Source: Trissonchulus latispiculum
Lineage: Eukaryota > Nematoda > Enoplea > Enoplida > Ironidae
NCBI GenBank assembly: GCA_030248195.1
Contig: JASAND010017590.1
Coordinates: forward strand, 1 to 64,000
Reading direction: 5' to 3'
Length of the DNA stretch: 64,000 nucleotides
Below the pieces are notes generated by a model. The model was not told the origin of the DNA. It saw nothing but the letters and a program-made list of their open reading frames with translations, and did not search any database. Shown here one piece after another: positions 37,301 through 51,700 of the stretch. A program made the translations under genes and the position numbers. How positions within the stretch are numbered: the stretch's first letter is position 1; each line of letters opens with the position of its first letter.

Positions 37301-40300
37301 CAGGCAGTGATCGGAGAATTGACAGCAAAACAAAAGTTTTGGTTGCTTCTAGTGTCATTTGAAAGTTCAACTCTGCTGCTGCAGGCCTATTTCAGCAGAC
37401 GAGCTGTCTAGGTTGGAATTCAGCCATGAACACTGTTGAGCTATGCCGTCCTCTAGTCTCTAGTAGACCAGTTCCCTGGCCGCTATTTTAGTGACAGGTC
37501 TTCCTGTGTCTATCGTGCGGATAAGCTGCTTATCCTCATGTTGAACGATGTACGGCTTGTACGGTAACCCTTGCTATCCATAACGTACGTTCCGACATTT
37601 GCAAGGGTGCAATTAAGAAAAATAGGGAACAGTGAATTTCAAACATTGACGTAGGGGCTCTAAGCGTATTCGGAGACTTTTACACCATGCATGGCCATTT
37701 ATTTTCTTGGCTAACCGTTTTGTCACTGCTTTTGTCTAAGTGTGGAATATTGTTGTGTTGTAAAGTGCAGACAACCAATGATACCCTGTAATAAAACCTG
37801 AAACCAGTATCATCCAATATACATATACAGTCATAAATAACAGTTAGATGAGATTTGTGCTAATATGGGAAGCTTGTGTACACACCAAGAAAAATACGGA
37901 GAAAGTAGCTTTTTGAGTGTAAGTGTAGTCTTTGAACGATCTGTCATTACCGCTATTGTCTAAACAAGGTGGTGTTGGGTTATTTACGTTTTGTAGATTC
38001 GAACATGTTTAACATTGGTTTAGGTGTATGGTGTTGCCTTCGTAGTGTATTTTTCTTGCGTCGGGAAATTATGCATCATGTTCTACAGAGCTATGTTCCG
38101 ACGATTCTGATCGTTGTTATTTCTTGGTTTTCATTTTGGTTGGATATAGACGCCGTCCCAGGTCGAGTGTCGCTCTGTATTACAACTCTCCTCACTCTGG
38201 CAACTCAGGCGTCTTCTGCTCGTATATCTCTTCCGCAGGTAATATGACACAATGAAGTACATTACTTTTCAGGGACTTTCACTGTGCAGACACAGTTGGA
38301 TATTGTTAATATATCTGACCTCGTTGCAATGAAAATAAAGCTACAAGAATAAAGTTAAACTTTTGTATGAAAAGGATTTGAAACGGTTAAGTCCTGTACA
38401 CCAGCGAAAATTTCGGCGGTTTAATGAACGGCCATCCGTATTGATATAGCGATTCCGAAACAAAGTAGTGAGTGATAATAAAATTAAATTAATAATTTAA
38501 AGATTTTATTGAAATAAGTTGCAATGATGATGAGGACAGCCATATTAGTTCATGCATCTCCATATCCATAACCCACTAGTTCACTATAATCCTGCTTGAA
38601 AAGGAAACGAAACAGGGCTTTTAAAATATATGCAACTGCTCACTGTGAAAGAAAAGTATCATTGCGATGAAAACAGATGGAAAACATTAGAATGTGCAAA
38701 TTACATTTGACAGAAGGAATTTTACTTAATGCAAGGCTTGGCAATAAAATCAAGTGTTCAGCTGGAACACGGAATAAACAAGAGATTATGCAAATTAGTG
38801 TTTGTCAAAGCAGAATGAAGATATAATAATATAGGTTTGAGTACTAAATTTAGATGGTATTCACGGCATGAGTTGGAACCCTTCTCACAACTCCAATATT
38901 CGTTATTTTGTCAGCATTTATTATTGATTGCATATTGTATTTAGGTGTTTGATTTATAGTGTAAATTTTTACCCTATGGTTTTTTGTAGAAAAATGAGGA
39001 ATGTAAATTTAGTCACGATTAAGGTCATTAATCGAATTCCTAATATATTGCTCATGAAGAGACTCGGTGCTAGCTGTTTTTGCTATTGATCTTACCATTT
39101 TAGGTCTCTTATGCAAAAGCTATTGATGTTTGGATGGAAGCCTGTTTAGGATTTGTTTTTGGTGTTCTCATAGAGTTTACTGCTGTTAACTTTCTGGCCA
39201 GACGTGACTCTGTTGACGATGAAAGTCCCTTGGAAAGACTCAAGGATCTGCGCGATCAGGAGGTTTGCCCTAATCTCGATGTCTTATTTATAACTTAGAC
39301 TTCCATAGTTTTTTAAACCAACCGCTCGAAATGGTAGCTAGTATATTTGACGACTTTTTGACCAGTTCCTATTTCTTGCAACAATATGACAGTGAGTTTC
39401 AATTAATAAGAACGTTAAGCATCAGTTGTGTTTCGCTTGTAATACGCACACGAAATGTAATATACCCGAAATATATATGTCAAAATGAAATAACAAAAGT
39501 GTTAAGGAAAAGTACCGTGTTACGCTTACAAGCTACTTAACACATTGCACTGTTGTCAGTTACCAGTATGATATAGGGTTAGATGATCTGTCTGTCGGAA
39601 AGCTTGTTTCTACTGTATATAGGGGATTTTCGTGGGGATTCCCCAGGGGATATCTCCATGGGCACCCCACGTGTCCCCGCGGGGATGCACCAAGGGGATT
39701 TCTATGGGGATTTTCTTGGGGATTCCCATGAAAATCTCCATAGGGACGGATTGCTCGCCGAGCAATTTTCTGTGGGATCCCCTTGAAACAACCAACCAGA
39801 GAGTTGCAAATCAGCCTTTATCAGTCTTTATTGCCAATGTAGTTCTAAGTTTATTTAACTGAAACGAGAATAGTTTATGTTACCTAACAAAGAAAATGAA
39901 TGCTGTATTAATGAGTTTCACCCACTTTTAGGAGTTCTTGAAAACTTGTAGAAACAAATGTACAAAACAATTCAATAATCTTGTTGGAGAATCATTGTCA
40001 AAATAGTATAAATTGCATACAAGGACTAAATGACGAAGCTATGGATTAAATTATTATATATGCGTGTTTATTTATTTAAGTAATTTTTGTTAACAATTTT
40101 TAATGATGATCCTTTGAATTCGTATTTTATATACAATATAAATGTTAAAAAACAGTAAATTTGCACAGGAGTAATAAAATGTTATAGAAGCAACACGTAA
40201 TCTATAGCAGGCAACCTCAGGGGATTGTCCCCATTATGTGAACAGAATCCCCTTGAAAATGCCCCATGGGGATCCCCTAGGGATTTTTGGGAAAACTTTC

Positions 40301-40678
40301 GAATGTTGGTACCGCGGGGATTCCCCCACGGGAATCCCCATAAAAATCCCCATCGTGTGAAATCGGCTTAAAGGACATCGCTGCTACTGCAAAATGCAAA
40401 TTGTCATCTTAATTTGCACGCAATCTAGAGGTATATTTTGAATTCATCCAAATGTATTGGTCACTATTTTTTATTGACAGATGAAGAGTGCCCTGAGTGC
40501 TATGTTAATGCTGAACACAGCCTTTCAAACTCAGCGTCGCCGGAAAAGAAAGCGGAGAATGATGGCAGTGAAAGTGGACAGATTTTGTCGTGTTGGATTC
40601 CCAATGGCCTTTGTTTTATTTAATGCCATTTATTGGACATTTTATCTCACTACTCAAAATTCCGACTTTCCCAAATAA
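34393..40678 (+). CDS. Anion-type Cys-loop receptor subunit (glycine/glutamate/GABA receptor superfamily)
   Basis: Model exons: 34393-34561, 34621-34688, 35198-35418, 35766-35848, 37106-37243, 38024-38238, 39104-39262, 40481-40678; phases agree and give 416 aa. This is a subunit of a pentameric ligand-gated chloride channel at the cell surface. A hydrophobic stretch ending in VFA near residue 45 looks like a signal peptide. The Cys-loop is C160-C174 with 13 residues between and the PLDTQSC motif. An additional cysteine pair near residues 220-231 fits the loop C disulphide of glycine and glutamate receptors. TM1 is about 246-268, TM2 starts at PGR (272-274), TM3 is about 307-330 and TM4 about 387-407. 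The TM3-TM4 loop is short and ends in a strongly basic run (RRRKRKRR). The usual PAR before TM2 is PGR here. Exon 1 is the least certain part: the segment between signal peptide and first strand is shorter than usual, its donor is weak, and an upstream exon may be missing. Confidence 0.82.
36264..36690. mobile_element. 413 bp foldback element with 7 bp target duplication
   Basis: The element 36271-36683 starts CAAGAGTACATAATGATAAG and ends with the inverse. Arms are about 160 bases and nearly perfect, and include CCCCTATATGGGTAC. It is flanked by GCTATAT on both sides (36264-36270, 36684-36690). Each arm holds a nested palindrome around AAGAGTGTGACAAGCGTCAC. It lies in intron 4 of the Cys-loop gene. 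A related copy starts at 63793. Confidence 0.9.
39622..40351. mobile_element. 0.73 kb element with GGGGATT-rich inverted ends
   Basis: The left end has GGGGATTTTCGTGGGGATTC and continues with many GGGGAT units; the right end carries GGGAATCCCCATAAAAATCC and closes at CCCC. The core is AT-rich. It lies in the last intron of the Cys-loop gene. Target duplication not found. Confidence 0.68.
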
Positions 40679-43369
40679 CCTTTGCTTTTTGTGAAATATT
40701 GCAATAGTTCATAGTTCATGGCATGTTTGGGCAAAGTGTTTGTACAACGTTTGTTTGGAAAGGAAGTAAGCTTCATATTCTATTGTTAACAACGGTTACT
40801 TCGCCGGTATCGCACAATATTTATCTCCTGTTAGGAAGCAGTTCTTTAGAGTAAGGTGGATACCAAGCATACTGTTATAATTTCATATAACTCAAATTTT
40901 GCTGAATATTTGTGCTTGATGTCTTCAATATAAATGTAACAGTCAAAAGTTTTCGCCCCTGACAAAGTTGTTGGTTCCAAAGTGTTTTGGTGCATGCTTG
41001 TGTAGCCCGCCTTAGAAGTATTTTACTTGATCGGGCAGTACCCACACAGGTGGAAAATATGCAAAATATGTAATTGTAGCCGTTATTTTAGCGTTTTGAT
41101 TAGCAAAACCGGTTGTAGGCAGGTAAGCCGGCTTTTTCGTTCAACACAACAACGTTTGAAATTCAAACAAATGACGCGGGAAGACACTCAATGAGTGACT
41201 GTCGCGATTGCAATCAACCTTTTGATTTAGAGAAAACATTATAATTTTTACTGTGACAATATTTATCCCCAAATTTCAATTTTGCCATTTCGACTTTCTG
41301 GTCCTATCTCATGAGCATGGGTCCAGGTTAACGGGAGGTTTGGGTCGTGATAGATTACTATGTCTAGACTTAAAATGACTTGTTGGAGCCGCTTTAGATT
41401 AAATACAAGAGCAGAGACCGGACAAGCCAGAGGACTACTGGTGTCCCGCTTCTTAGAAATATTCTGAAGGTGAAGTGAGCTCAGGTGAGCTGGAAATGTG
41501 CTGATGTCTGCAAAGTCCTTACATGCCAAGTTTATCATTTTGCGCTCATCCAAGGAATGATAGCGAGCTTGTTCAGAACCTTATTTTGCTTTCACTGTGC
41601 TTATTGTAAAACTTTGTACTGTGTTACTGTACATAACGTATAAGAGAATGGGTGACAAGCGTCAAATTTTTGCTTCTAAATCTATGCTCTGCGACTGTTC
41701 ACTCCCAAAATGAGAGTAATTGCTAAAGCAAGTATCAATTTATGCTGGCTTGTATTCATTTTCTGCACCTTTGTACACTATTGCTGAGTTTGCACCCATA
41801 AATTCAACTGATTTGTTGGTATATTATTGCTTGGATATTAAGCATACAAATATAGCTGATGAAATTGTTTAATTTTGCCATATCCGTGCTATTAGGTTTT
41901 ACAAAGCAGCATGTCCCACAAGCTAATTACGGAAAGCATAACGCTTGTTGCCCGGTTCAACATAATGTTCCCATGATCTGGATGTTAATATGTTTGTTTT
42001 ACAGTAAAATGTGCCAAAACTATAAAGTGATACAGTTATTATTGGGTACACGTAACTTTTTTATTGCTGCAAAGACTAAATCGTTCCAAGAAATGACCGT
42101 CTTCCTAAAAGGGCACGGGAGGGGTATTACGTTTTGCTTTCTCCTTGCGGTTCTATGAGCAAAAGGTAATTGCACGTTTGGTGCTCACTAGCATTGTTGC
42201 ATCTGCTCATTACTCATACGGCAGTCGCTGAAGCCTTACCATTTGCTGATCCCAGTTATCCCACCTTTGGCACAGATGCTTTAGTACTGCTACTGCAAAC
42301 GCAGATGGAGTTGTACCGTAGCATCTTGCGCTTATGCTTGTGTTGGGTTCTTGTGCTTTTGTGTGCTAGGATGAACCGGCCTTAACAAAGCGTCGCCAGG
42401 CAAACGGTTACCCAAAATGCAGTAGCACTACTTTCTAACATTTAAGTCATCCGATTTTCAGAAACTTAAATCTACAGGTTGCACAACGCAGTATGCCACA
42501 CTTGTTTAGTGAATTTCTCATTACAGCATTGTACTACAATTGAATGCTTTTAATATCGCTTACCTATTATTTCGATCAACCATTTTTCTAGTAATCATGT
42601 TAATGTACCTTGAGTGTTTTCCTTTTAAGGACCATTATCACTGATTAAAACTTGTGCATAGAACCTTTATAGTTGTTTTGTGAGATATCATCAAAAGCAA
42701 AGAATGAGAAAAGATAAGTGCATTCGTATTCATACTTTTTAGAATTTTAATTTCACAACCTTTAGGAGTAAGAAACAGAAATACAGATTGGCTCCAGAAG
42801 TTGTGTTTGTACAAATTCGCATCTAGGGTTAGTGTAAACTACGCAGTAAGTGATAATGAGGCAATGGTCAAAGCTTCTTTAAAACTCTTTATAATTAGGA
42901 CAGAAGAATCGACGGAAAAATGTCATATAGGGATTATGCTACTTGGAGACATCCAGGTTTCTGACACTGTCTCTCCGTCCGCTGTCGTAACAGATAGCTA
43001 GAAACTATCATGGAGCTGGCATTAGTTTAGGAATATTCCTGACTTTAAGAACTTATGGGTTAATTACTAGGAGCGATAATATATCATGCATCGTAAATTA
43101 GCGTACTGGGAGGACTAGTATCTTCGGTGCCACGGATAATGGATTTTAAAGTCGTGGAAATCCTCGGATAAGTTTATATTTTAAGTGTCCATATGAAATA
43201 TTTTTATTAGATAGAGCAATAGTGTGGGGGTGAAAAAGGTCCCCCTGTACTTACTTCTGTATCTTAATTTGCTGTGTTCGTATGAAATAAAAACATATTA
43301 CGTACATAAAGCTGCCAGAGTTGCTAGCATGAGTCAAAAACATTTCATTCTTTCACTATATAAGCTTAT
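40679..43369. other. Intergenic DNA after the Cys-loop gene
   Basis: Includes the presumed 3' UTR. Several small frames occur but none has splice-site support or a recognised domain. No strong repeats seen. Confidence 0.35.
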
Positions 43370-43788
43370 GCAGTGAATGGTTTGTTTAGGGCACGACGAA
43401 ACATTTCTTCGGTGGCAATTTTGAAGTCAGAATTGTGCAAAAACCGACTTCATCCAACCTTAAAAATTTCTAGAAAATCGCTGAGCTAACTCAAAAACAC
43501 CTCATATAGATATTAACACGCTACCTAGTCCAGATTAAAATTATGCCAAGTTATAGCTCATTTGCTCTTGCACAGCGCTCAAACTTTTGGTCACCACGAA
43601 ATATTCCCTACTTTTTTGTTTTCCTATGTTTAACACATGTCGCGGTCACCTTTGGAGGACTATTGTGAATGATAGGGAAAGTTTTGCAACAAACGCAAGT
43701 GTCTTGTTTCGCGATCCCATGGGAAGTACAAAATATATGAAAAGAGAAAAATCGGAGATGGTCGATAATTGGCGACCCCCACCTTAAA
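43370..43788. repeat. TTAA family 2, partial copy A
   Basis: Shares with 57631-58055 the phrases TTATGCAGTGAATGG, AATTTCTAGAAAATCGCTGA and AACTCAAAAACACCTCATAT. It ends GGTCGATAATTGGCGACCCC next to CTTAA. Only one end of the element is identified. Confidence 0.6.
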
Positions 43789-44729
43789 TGATACTCCTGG
43801 TCCTGACAACATCGGACATTTCATTCCTTTTCTATTTGAGACTTGGCCTCCCTTCCGACCCTTTTCTGCAGCCACTTACTTTTTTAACCAACTGCCTTCC
43901 AGGTGGGCACTTCTAGTTTTCACCCAACCTAGTCTCTACAGGTATGCGGTGGCAACTTGTGTTAGGAAGAACAACACCGGTTGCCCTGGGCGAGACTGCA
44001 ATAACCGTACGCCGGCTTGGCTTGGGGACTATGTCTTCTATCCGTAGTCTTCTTCTTCTCTCCGCCTCTTGTCCGTTTGTGGTCTGCGGAGAGGCCTCAC
44101 GAGGAGCCTAAAGGTGTCGAACCCTCACCAAAAAACAAAGAATCTGGTAAGAATCTAGAACACAGAGTCCTAATTGTATACAAACTTCAAAGGTTTTCCA
44201 ACGATGTTCCTTTCGAACTGATTATGTGGGTTACCTCACGATAACGATTATAATTTGAGAAATATTAAATTAAAAACCGCTGAAACATTGATTGTCCATT
44301 CCTACAAAACAATACATCCTTGATACGGTTTTTGTTTCAATAAGTTACCGTCGCTGCAAGCGAGTGTAGATTAATATTTATACTTCATCGGTTTTGAATA
44401 GCAATGTAAAATTTTCAGCTGATTTTGATAGAAAATTTCAATTACTGGTTGAAATGTTCTGAAGTTCCTAAGTGGTGCAAAATTAAGCATAATATCATGG
44501 AAATCCGTTAAGGAAAAATCCTCCATATTGCCATGCTTTTAAACACGTAGCAGGAGAGCAATTGTGGCTCCGTTTAACGACTCTCTAATTTGACTCAATC
44601 TTGCATACTTTGTTATAGAAATTATAGACGTTTAACTAGTTAATGCTATGGAACCTGTAACTCAAATATTTTCTGTTTAGTGTATACCGAAATAAAATCT
44701 TCAAATTTAAATCACTATTACCATTTATT
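43789..44729. other. Gene-free stretch with unassigned small frames
   Basis: A 92-codon frame (43769-44047) has four cysteines near its end but begins inside the repeat and shows no family resemblance. I would not call it a gene. Confidence 0.3.
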
Positions 44730-45155
44730 AATTTATCCACAGTTGGAAGCGGGTAAAAATTCTTGACCCGCGGGTACCCGCGACCCGCCTACCCTTGACA
44801 CGCACCCACTTGACCCGCACCCGCGACCCGCTTTTATTTTGATGAGTCAATTCGAAATGTTACAAAATGGAGTAAACTTTTCCCAAATTGTCCGAAAATT
44901 GCTTCCGATTCAAAGATTTGAAAAATTAATTTACTGTTATGGAGACTCTGTTCCTGTGTTCATCAAAACTAGAAAATTTGTTAGTTCAAAATTGAAAATA
45001 AGCACGAAAATTTGCCTGGTAATACAACTTTTGAAGGATAAACGTCAACCAGCTGTGACCCCCGGGTTAATGCGGGTCGGTTGGCTTGCCCCGTACCAAC
45101 CCGACCCGACCCGACCCGCGGGTACCCACGACCCACTTCCAACTCTGAATTTATC
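44730..45155. mobile_element. hAT-like MITE with CCCGA/GGGTA-rich ends and 8 bp target duplication
   Basis: The element 44738-45147 has ends CACAGTTGGAAGCGGGT and ACCCACTTCCAACTCTG, flanked by AATTTATC on both sides (44730-44737, 45148-45155). The 8 bp duplication and CAGAG-type end fit the hAT superfamily. Subterminal ACCCGC and CCCGA repeats lie at both ends. No transposase. Confidence 0.82.
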
Positions 45156-45701
45156 AGTCATTCAATATAATAATCAGTGAATTTAACAATCAAGCAATTT
45201 ATCACAGTTTATCTGAACAATTCGTGGTCATCAAACTTTTATAAGCTGGCGTCTCCCATACTCTACAGCGGAGTAAGTAGCAACATGCTTGGCAAAGGTT
45301 TTTCGCTACTAAGCAATACCTTTACTTTACTTTCGCAGTTTCTTTGCATCCTCTCCTTTCCGTGTTTGGAGTTCTTTACTGGTTACTGAGTATGAGTACC
45401 AAATATCCATGTGGATTTGGAAACGTTCCTCACTCTTAGTTTTCTATCTGGCTATCTGTTTTAATCATGTTTGCAGCTTTGGTAATTTTAAGTATATCAT
45501 AGTTTAAAAATGCCTTTGATTTGCTTGTGTATTTTCGATTGCCTTTCCGAAATCTAATAATTGTAAATCTGACATCTAAGGACTTCGAATCCCGTTGCTT
45601 TCTGGAAAAGTAGTTAGTGGCACATTTGTCATCCATTATCTCATAATCAGTGCTTGCCGTAATTATCTAACACACAAAGCGGCGACAATCGGATCATCAA
45701 C

Positions 45702-48700
45702 ATGCAGATAAAGATAGATGTTGAAGACACAGAAACAGAATACTGTTCGACAGAAACATCGTATTTTGAAACTACTCCAATTCACGGGTTTACGTTCGCC
45801 ACGAAAAAATGCCAGCCTCAGCTGAGAATGTTTTGGAAAGGCGTTACCGTGGTTGCACTTGTGGCGGTATTGAGTCAGTCAGTAACAGCTTGTATGAAAT
45901 GGTGGGATCAGCCCGTTTTTACTAGTACGCAGAAGATACATAACTACAGTATGGAACTTCCCCAATTAGGAATCTGTATACCAGAAAGGTTTCGTTATTC
46001 TTGGTATGATATGTATGACATCAACGCAACACTTCAGGAATACATCAACTTTCCTTTTGTGATGGGTATGGTGAATCATTTCTACAATATTCAGGTATAT
46101 TCAAGGCTATAAATGAGCTAGCTACCATACTTAATTGATAACAAAAATTTAAAATTCGGAAATTTGAATTGAATCTTCAAATTTGTACTTTTTTCAGTTA
46201 AGGATTAATTTTATGAACTTATATTACAAACTTATAAAAATTATAAACGCATATTCCAAGGCGGTTGACACTCACGTAATTCACAGCACTTAGCATCGCA
46301 AGCCAGTCCTTTCCGCGTAAAGTTTTTAAAACATCAGTTTTGGATTTTTCATTGTCTTGTTGTCGGTTCTCTTGTTCAGACTATTTCATCGGAGGACAAC
46401 ATTTGAATATGTGGTAATTTTTGGGGTTTGGTGGACTAGGGCATGTAGTATACATACATACATACATGCATACATACATATATATATATATACATATATA
46501 TATGTATATATATATATATATATATATAATGAGAGGATTGAGCCTCAGTTGGAGTGTTAAGATCCGGAGTAAAGACATGTGTTTCTCTGGTAGGCACGTC
46601 ACAACAGGTTGAAACACCGGATGCGCTTAAAATAGACATGTCAAGCACTTTACTGCTAAGATATAATTCCATGGTTGCAAATAGGTCTGAAGTCTGCTAG
46701 AAAAGGGCTTGCGTATGAAAATGGCAGCAACCACAGTTTGGTGCTAATATGCTAGCTTACAATTTGTTGAAATGTTCCTGTAAGCGTTTAAATACTCAAA
46801 CTTTTACTGAAACTTAAAATTTAGGTTTTACACAGTTTCAGAATTAAATATGCAGGTTAAGACAGGTGCAACACTTGAGTCTCTTGGAAAATTCTCAGGC
46901 AAGTAAAATATCGATTTCATTTGGTGAATTTTGTAGCCTTTTACTGCTTTCAGTGTACGTTACATTCAAGGTGTACATTGATTTGAAATCTAGATTTAGG
47001 TAATTCGTGTGGATTACGTTTAAATTAGGTTTAGTCAGTTTAAGCTGAAGACCGAGGTTTCAGGAGCCCAGTCTGTCGGACTTTTGGTACTCACACACAT
47101 TTCTTCGTTTTTCAAATAATTATCAGGGTAATAATTTGCCTTTTTAAACAAATATTAGGAAATGCATGCAAGTGAGAATTGGATGTCAGGTTGCCAAGTC
47201 AAAATATTACTTTTTACAGTTGACAAAGGAAATCCTGAACAATTTTTCAAGTCGGATTCGGATATTAGAGCAGCAGTATCAACTATTACTCAAAAACACA
47301 AATTCTAGTAATTTCCAAAATTTGCTGGACAAAGGCTCCTATAGCTGCCAAGAAATTATTCAATCTTGCTATGCAGCTAGCACTGGATCGTTAATTGAAA
47401 ATTGCGCCCATTCTAAACAAGTCAGCCCACGTGGTATTTGCTGCCAAACAAAGAATGCTAGACAGCTAGCCCCCGGATCTGACTATGGAATGGAAGTATT
47501 GATACACTTACCAAGATTCACGAATGATCACGGAACAAGAGCATTTAACCTTCCATTAACAGATGGAGCAGATTTTCGACTGTATGACATGGACACTGGA
47601 TTCATGGAAATTACTGGACACTCATGTCCAACTGGAGCTGAAGTAAACGTTGAACTGGAGCTACGGAAAGATGTTTACATTTCTCGTCCAGAATTTCCTT
47701 GTAAGGATGATGGAGAAAACCAAAAATTTTGTCTTCACCGATGTTTGTTCCAACACGTGTTAGAAGTATGCAAATGTGCCCCTTACGAAATATGGCAAAT
47801 AGGAAAATCCTTTCATAAACTATGTGAACCATCTAACGTGGCTATGTGCGTGCTTCCAATTATGATAAACCAAAGTACTATCGGTGACGTCATCCAAGAC
47901 TGCAGAAAAGGATGCAAACCGCGCTGTTCCCAGTCATTTTTTAGAAAGACGCTTTCATACAATCGGTACGTTCACAATATACCTTTGATATATACATTTG
48001 ATGTTGGCGGTGTCACATTAACTGCCTAATCTTGTGTTGTCTTTGAGGTAGCAAAGCTCGGCGAAGCTCAATCCTGGTGTTTCTGTGCACGAAAAGAATT
48101 TCTCGGAAAACCGGACTGAGATGTTTTACAGTCTATATTGTGACACCACATTTTAACCAACAACACCATACACTCACTTTTGGAAAAGCTATTGGAAAGT
48201 GTTACTTTTACCAAAATGAAAAACAGAATAGCTCTAGTTCTTCATAAAACTTGAATTTGATCTAATTGCTAACGACTGACTATGCATTGCTGGACTGAAT
48301 AATAACGCCTAATGAGATGATATATACTTTTAATTTATGAATCAACATCGATCACGTAACTTTTTATGTTATATAAATATAACCAAAACTACGTAAGAGA
48401 ATAGCATCAGGAATTCTTTCCACTGTGCCCTGTATTTATTCTACCAAGGATGTTCGGTGAGTTAATTCAAGCACTTTCCTTCGGCCCCACCTTCAGTTAA
48501 GTACATGCTTTCACATAAACGCGTTTATACTCCCTGATCAAAAAATTTGCCTAAAGCTTATGGCAGCCAAGCTAATTGATTGTTTAGTTAAGTTTAGTAA
48601 TATAACGAGTTTACATTGGTTATGTAAGCTCGACTAAGCCTGTGTCCACAGTATCGTGGCATTTTTGTGCTATTTCTCATGACCCAAAAATTGTAGCAAA

Positions 48701-51700
48701 GACATAAATTCATATTCACGGAATTTTAAACTATTCCCATGTAGCAGAATATTGCGGAGACAAGAAAATGACACAAAGTCTAGGAATTAATTTGTGATCA
48801 AACTGACATGATTGACTAATGATACTTGAGGTGGTGATTCCCTTTGGTCACATAAAGTTTGTACCATTATTACTCATTCATTACTTGGAGTTAAGAAGCC
48901 ATTTTCATATCAAAATGTAGCGCGACATTTTCTCTTTTTAGTGCATGCCACGAAACTAACGTTGCTTTCCTAAAATATTTTTAACACATTTTAAAAGAAG
49001 TATAATTTTCCAGAATTTTTGCAGACTCGAGTAAATTTTTTCGCGAGACATCGGTTATATCATTCGTTACCTCCATCAAATAGCTGGGGACGATTTTTTA
49101 TTTATTGTGAAAGCGCTCTTCGTTATAGAGAAATAAGCTGAAATGTGTGCGTTACCTGTATTTTGCCTACTTTTTCCAAATTTGTCAAGCGATTACTTTA
49201 GCTAGAAAGCAGCAATCGGGACAACTAAAAAATCGTCCCTGGGTATATTTGTGCAGAACACATTTGTTCAGTAACAGCCCTCCAGCTTGCATGGTGAATG
49301 CTCCACAATCTTTGGAAAAAAATTGGTCGTGTTTTTGCAAAAATTACATTTTTCGTGATAGCAGCCTACAGGATAGCAGTTGGAAGACGATCATGCGTCG
49401 GATAGTTTGTCCCTGTGAGATCTTCAGATCGACGTCCTTAGTTTGATTTTACGGCTTGCGTAGTTCAAGAAATGTTGGATTATTTGATTTCTGCAAAAAT
49501 GACAAGTTTTCGAAACAAGAAATTCTGCTATATCTCACGGTAGAGAAAAGCTAGAAACTTGCTTTAAGAAGCAAAAGTGTGAAGCTCAACGAGATCTTTC
49601 GAATGAATATAATCATAACTGTGTAGCTCGTGCCAAACGTTCAGAAATTAGGACAAACCACTCTGACCGGAAATCTCTAATTTTTGAACCGGGATTGCGC
49701 GGAGGGTGTTAGAACGCTAAAAGAACTTATTTCGGAAAGTTTCGTCAAATTTCATCTTGATTTACGCCGCCAAATAGCAATATGTGCCCAAAAGGAATCA
49801 CCACCTTAAGGGGGGTCCATGTTTGGTCGATTTATCGACCATCTCCGATTTTGCTCATTTTCATATATTTCGTTGTCCGATTGGTATATTTTAACGAGTT
49901 TTTGAAATTAAAGTAGGATCTTTTATTATCGAGTAATTATCGTTTAATTATCGTTTAATTATCGAGTAATTTCGCCTCAAAGTTGATGGCAGCATGTGTT
50001 AAACATAGGAAACGAAAAAAGTGGTGATCTTTCCGTGCGCCAGAGAAATCTCGCCAACGATAAAACGAAACAGTTCAACGTCCAGTTTATGTTACAAATA
50101 CGATCAAGAAGGGTGATTTGTAGGAAGCGGAATCTTAATTTAGGCCTTAAGATTTTTTAATTAATTTTTGAAGTTTGAGAGCAGGCAAATTTGACTGTTT
50201 TGCAACGTTGAAATTGGGGTCAGCAAATTTTCTGAAAGCTGTAGTAAGGCCTAATTAAAAATTCCACTTCCTACAAAGCACAGTTTATGACAAGACATTT
50301 CGAACAATACCAATTGATCCTGGTTAGCTCTGCACGATTTCGAGATTTCTCTGGCGAAAATTCTGAATTTTTAGCAAAATTTCGGAGATTCGTGCTTTTT
50401 GGCAGATAACATAAGGCTATCGCAACACAGACCTACAAAATGCTAGACTACCTATTTGCGCACCATTATTGATGACTTTAGGTCAAGTTTGGATACAAAT
50501 GGTACAGGTTAGTACACTCAGTTGGTCGCTGGGGTCAAGTATGACGGTCTGACGACCACAATCTCAAAAATGGCGATTTGCAAATTTTTCGAAATACGTT
50601 ACATTTTATATCAATCAAAAGCTCTCATTGTCGGAAACATTTTTGCTTGTTGGACCTTAGCCCGCAAATGCGCCAAATTCTAGTTATCGGCTGTTAAATG
50701 ATTGTCGTGGCCAAGGCTTTCCAGCGACGGTGCTACTCCTTAAAATCACTAAATAAAACCATAAAGTAGACCTTCCCCATTAAAAGTTACCCTAAATCCT
50801 TTGTTTACATCAGTTATCAAACATATAACCGAAAGCTCCATTCTCAAGGATGTTCTGGTGTAAATTGCCTTTATTTGCTACGGCACCGTCGTTTTCACCC
50901 GTTTTCAAATTGCATGCAATTAATAGCCGGTTACTCGTTAAAGTACTGAAGGAAACTACTCAAAATTTAAACTTGATGTGCAGGACATGTATGATAAAAT
51001 TTTGTGTGAAAATGAGCAATATCCGTGGCCATAAAAGTTTTCATGGTGGACTCCCCCCCTTAATCGCTATAATTTTCCCGTTCCCGGCCGCAACCATTTG
51101 GCTAGTGAGTCAATCACACAATGTTACTTAGTTCAAGGCAGTTCCCCTGCCGAAGTTCAAATGAACACACAGGGCGTTCCATGAGGATTAATGCAAAGTT
51201 AGCGTAAGAGTTTTCAACTTTTACTTTATTATGTACTCCTAATATTACTCTTTAACTGTTTGCCCTAGACTTGCTTATAATTGATACTTGCTGGAGTTAT
51301 TCTCTAGTTATTTGGTATTTGTTCAAGTGGCAAATGCTAGCTGAAATTGGAAAACATATTTTGAATTGACGCTCTCCAATGTCTTACCTATTCAATGTTC
51401 CCATCACATTTGTTAATCTTATAATAAATGTTACATCGAGTTCAAGGGTTTAAACTGTGACTTTATTTATGGATTTCTACAAGTTCTCATGCTTTTAGGT
51501 ATTCAGGCTTGAATACTATTCGTCGTGGATTTGGAAACATGAGAAATGATCACCTGTCTATTCGACTCTTTTATGGAAGTCTTCAGTATGTCTTAACTGA
51601 ACAATTTTATGATACAACACTGAATGATATCTTTGGCAGTGTGGGTGGTATCTTTGGACTATGGGCAAGTTTTTTAATATTTTTTGGAATAAATAAAACG

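Noticed and set aside
43769..44047. 92-codon frame with several cysteines as a small secreted protein
   Set aside because: Starts inside a TTAA-family repeat, has no signal peptide and no second support.
46357..46672. Frames rich in Tyr/Ile/His on both strands
   Set aside because: Translations of the ATAC/AT microsatellite.
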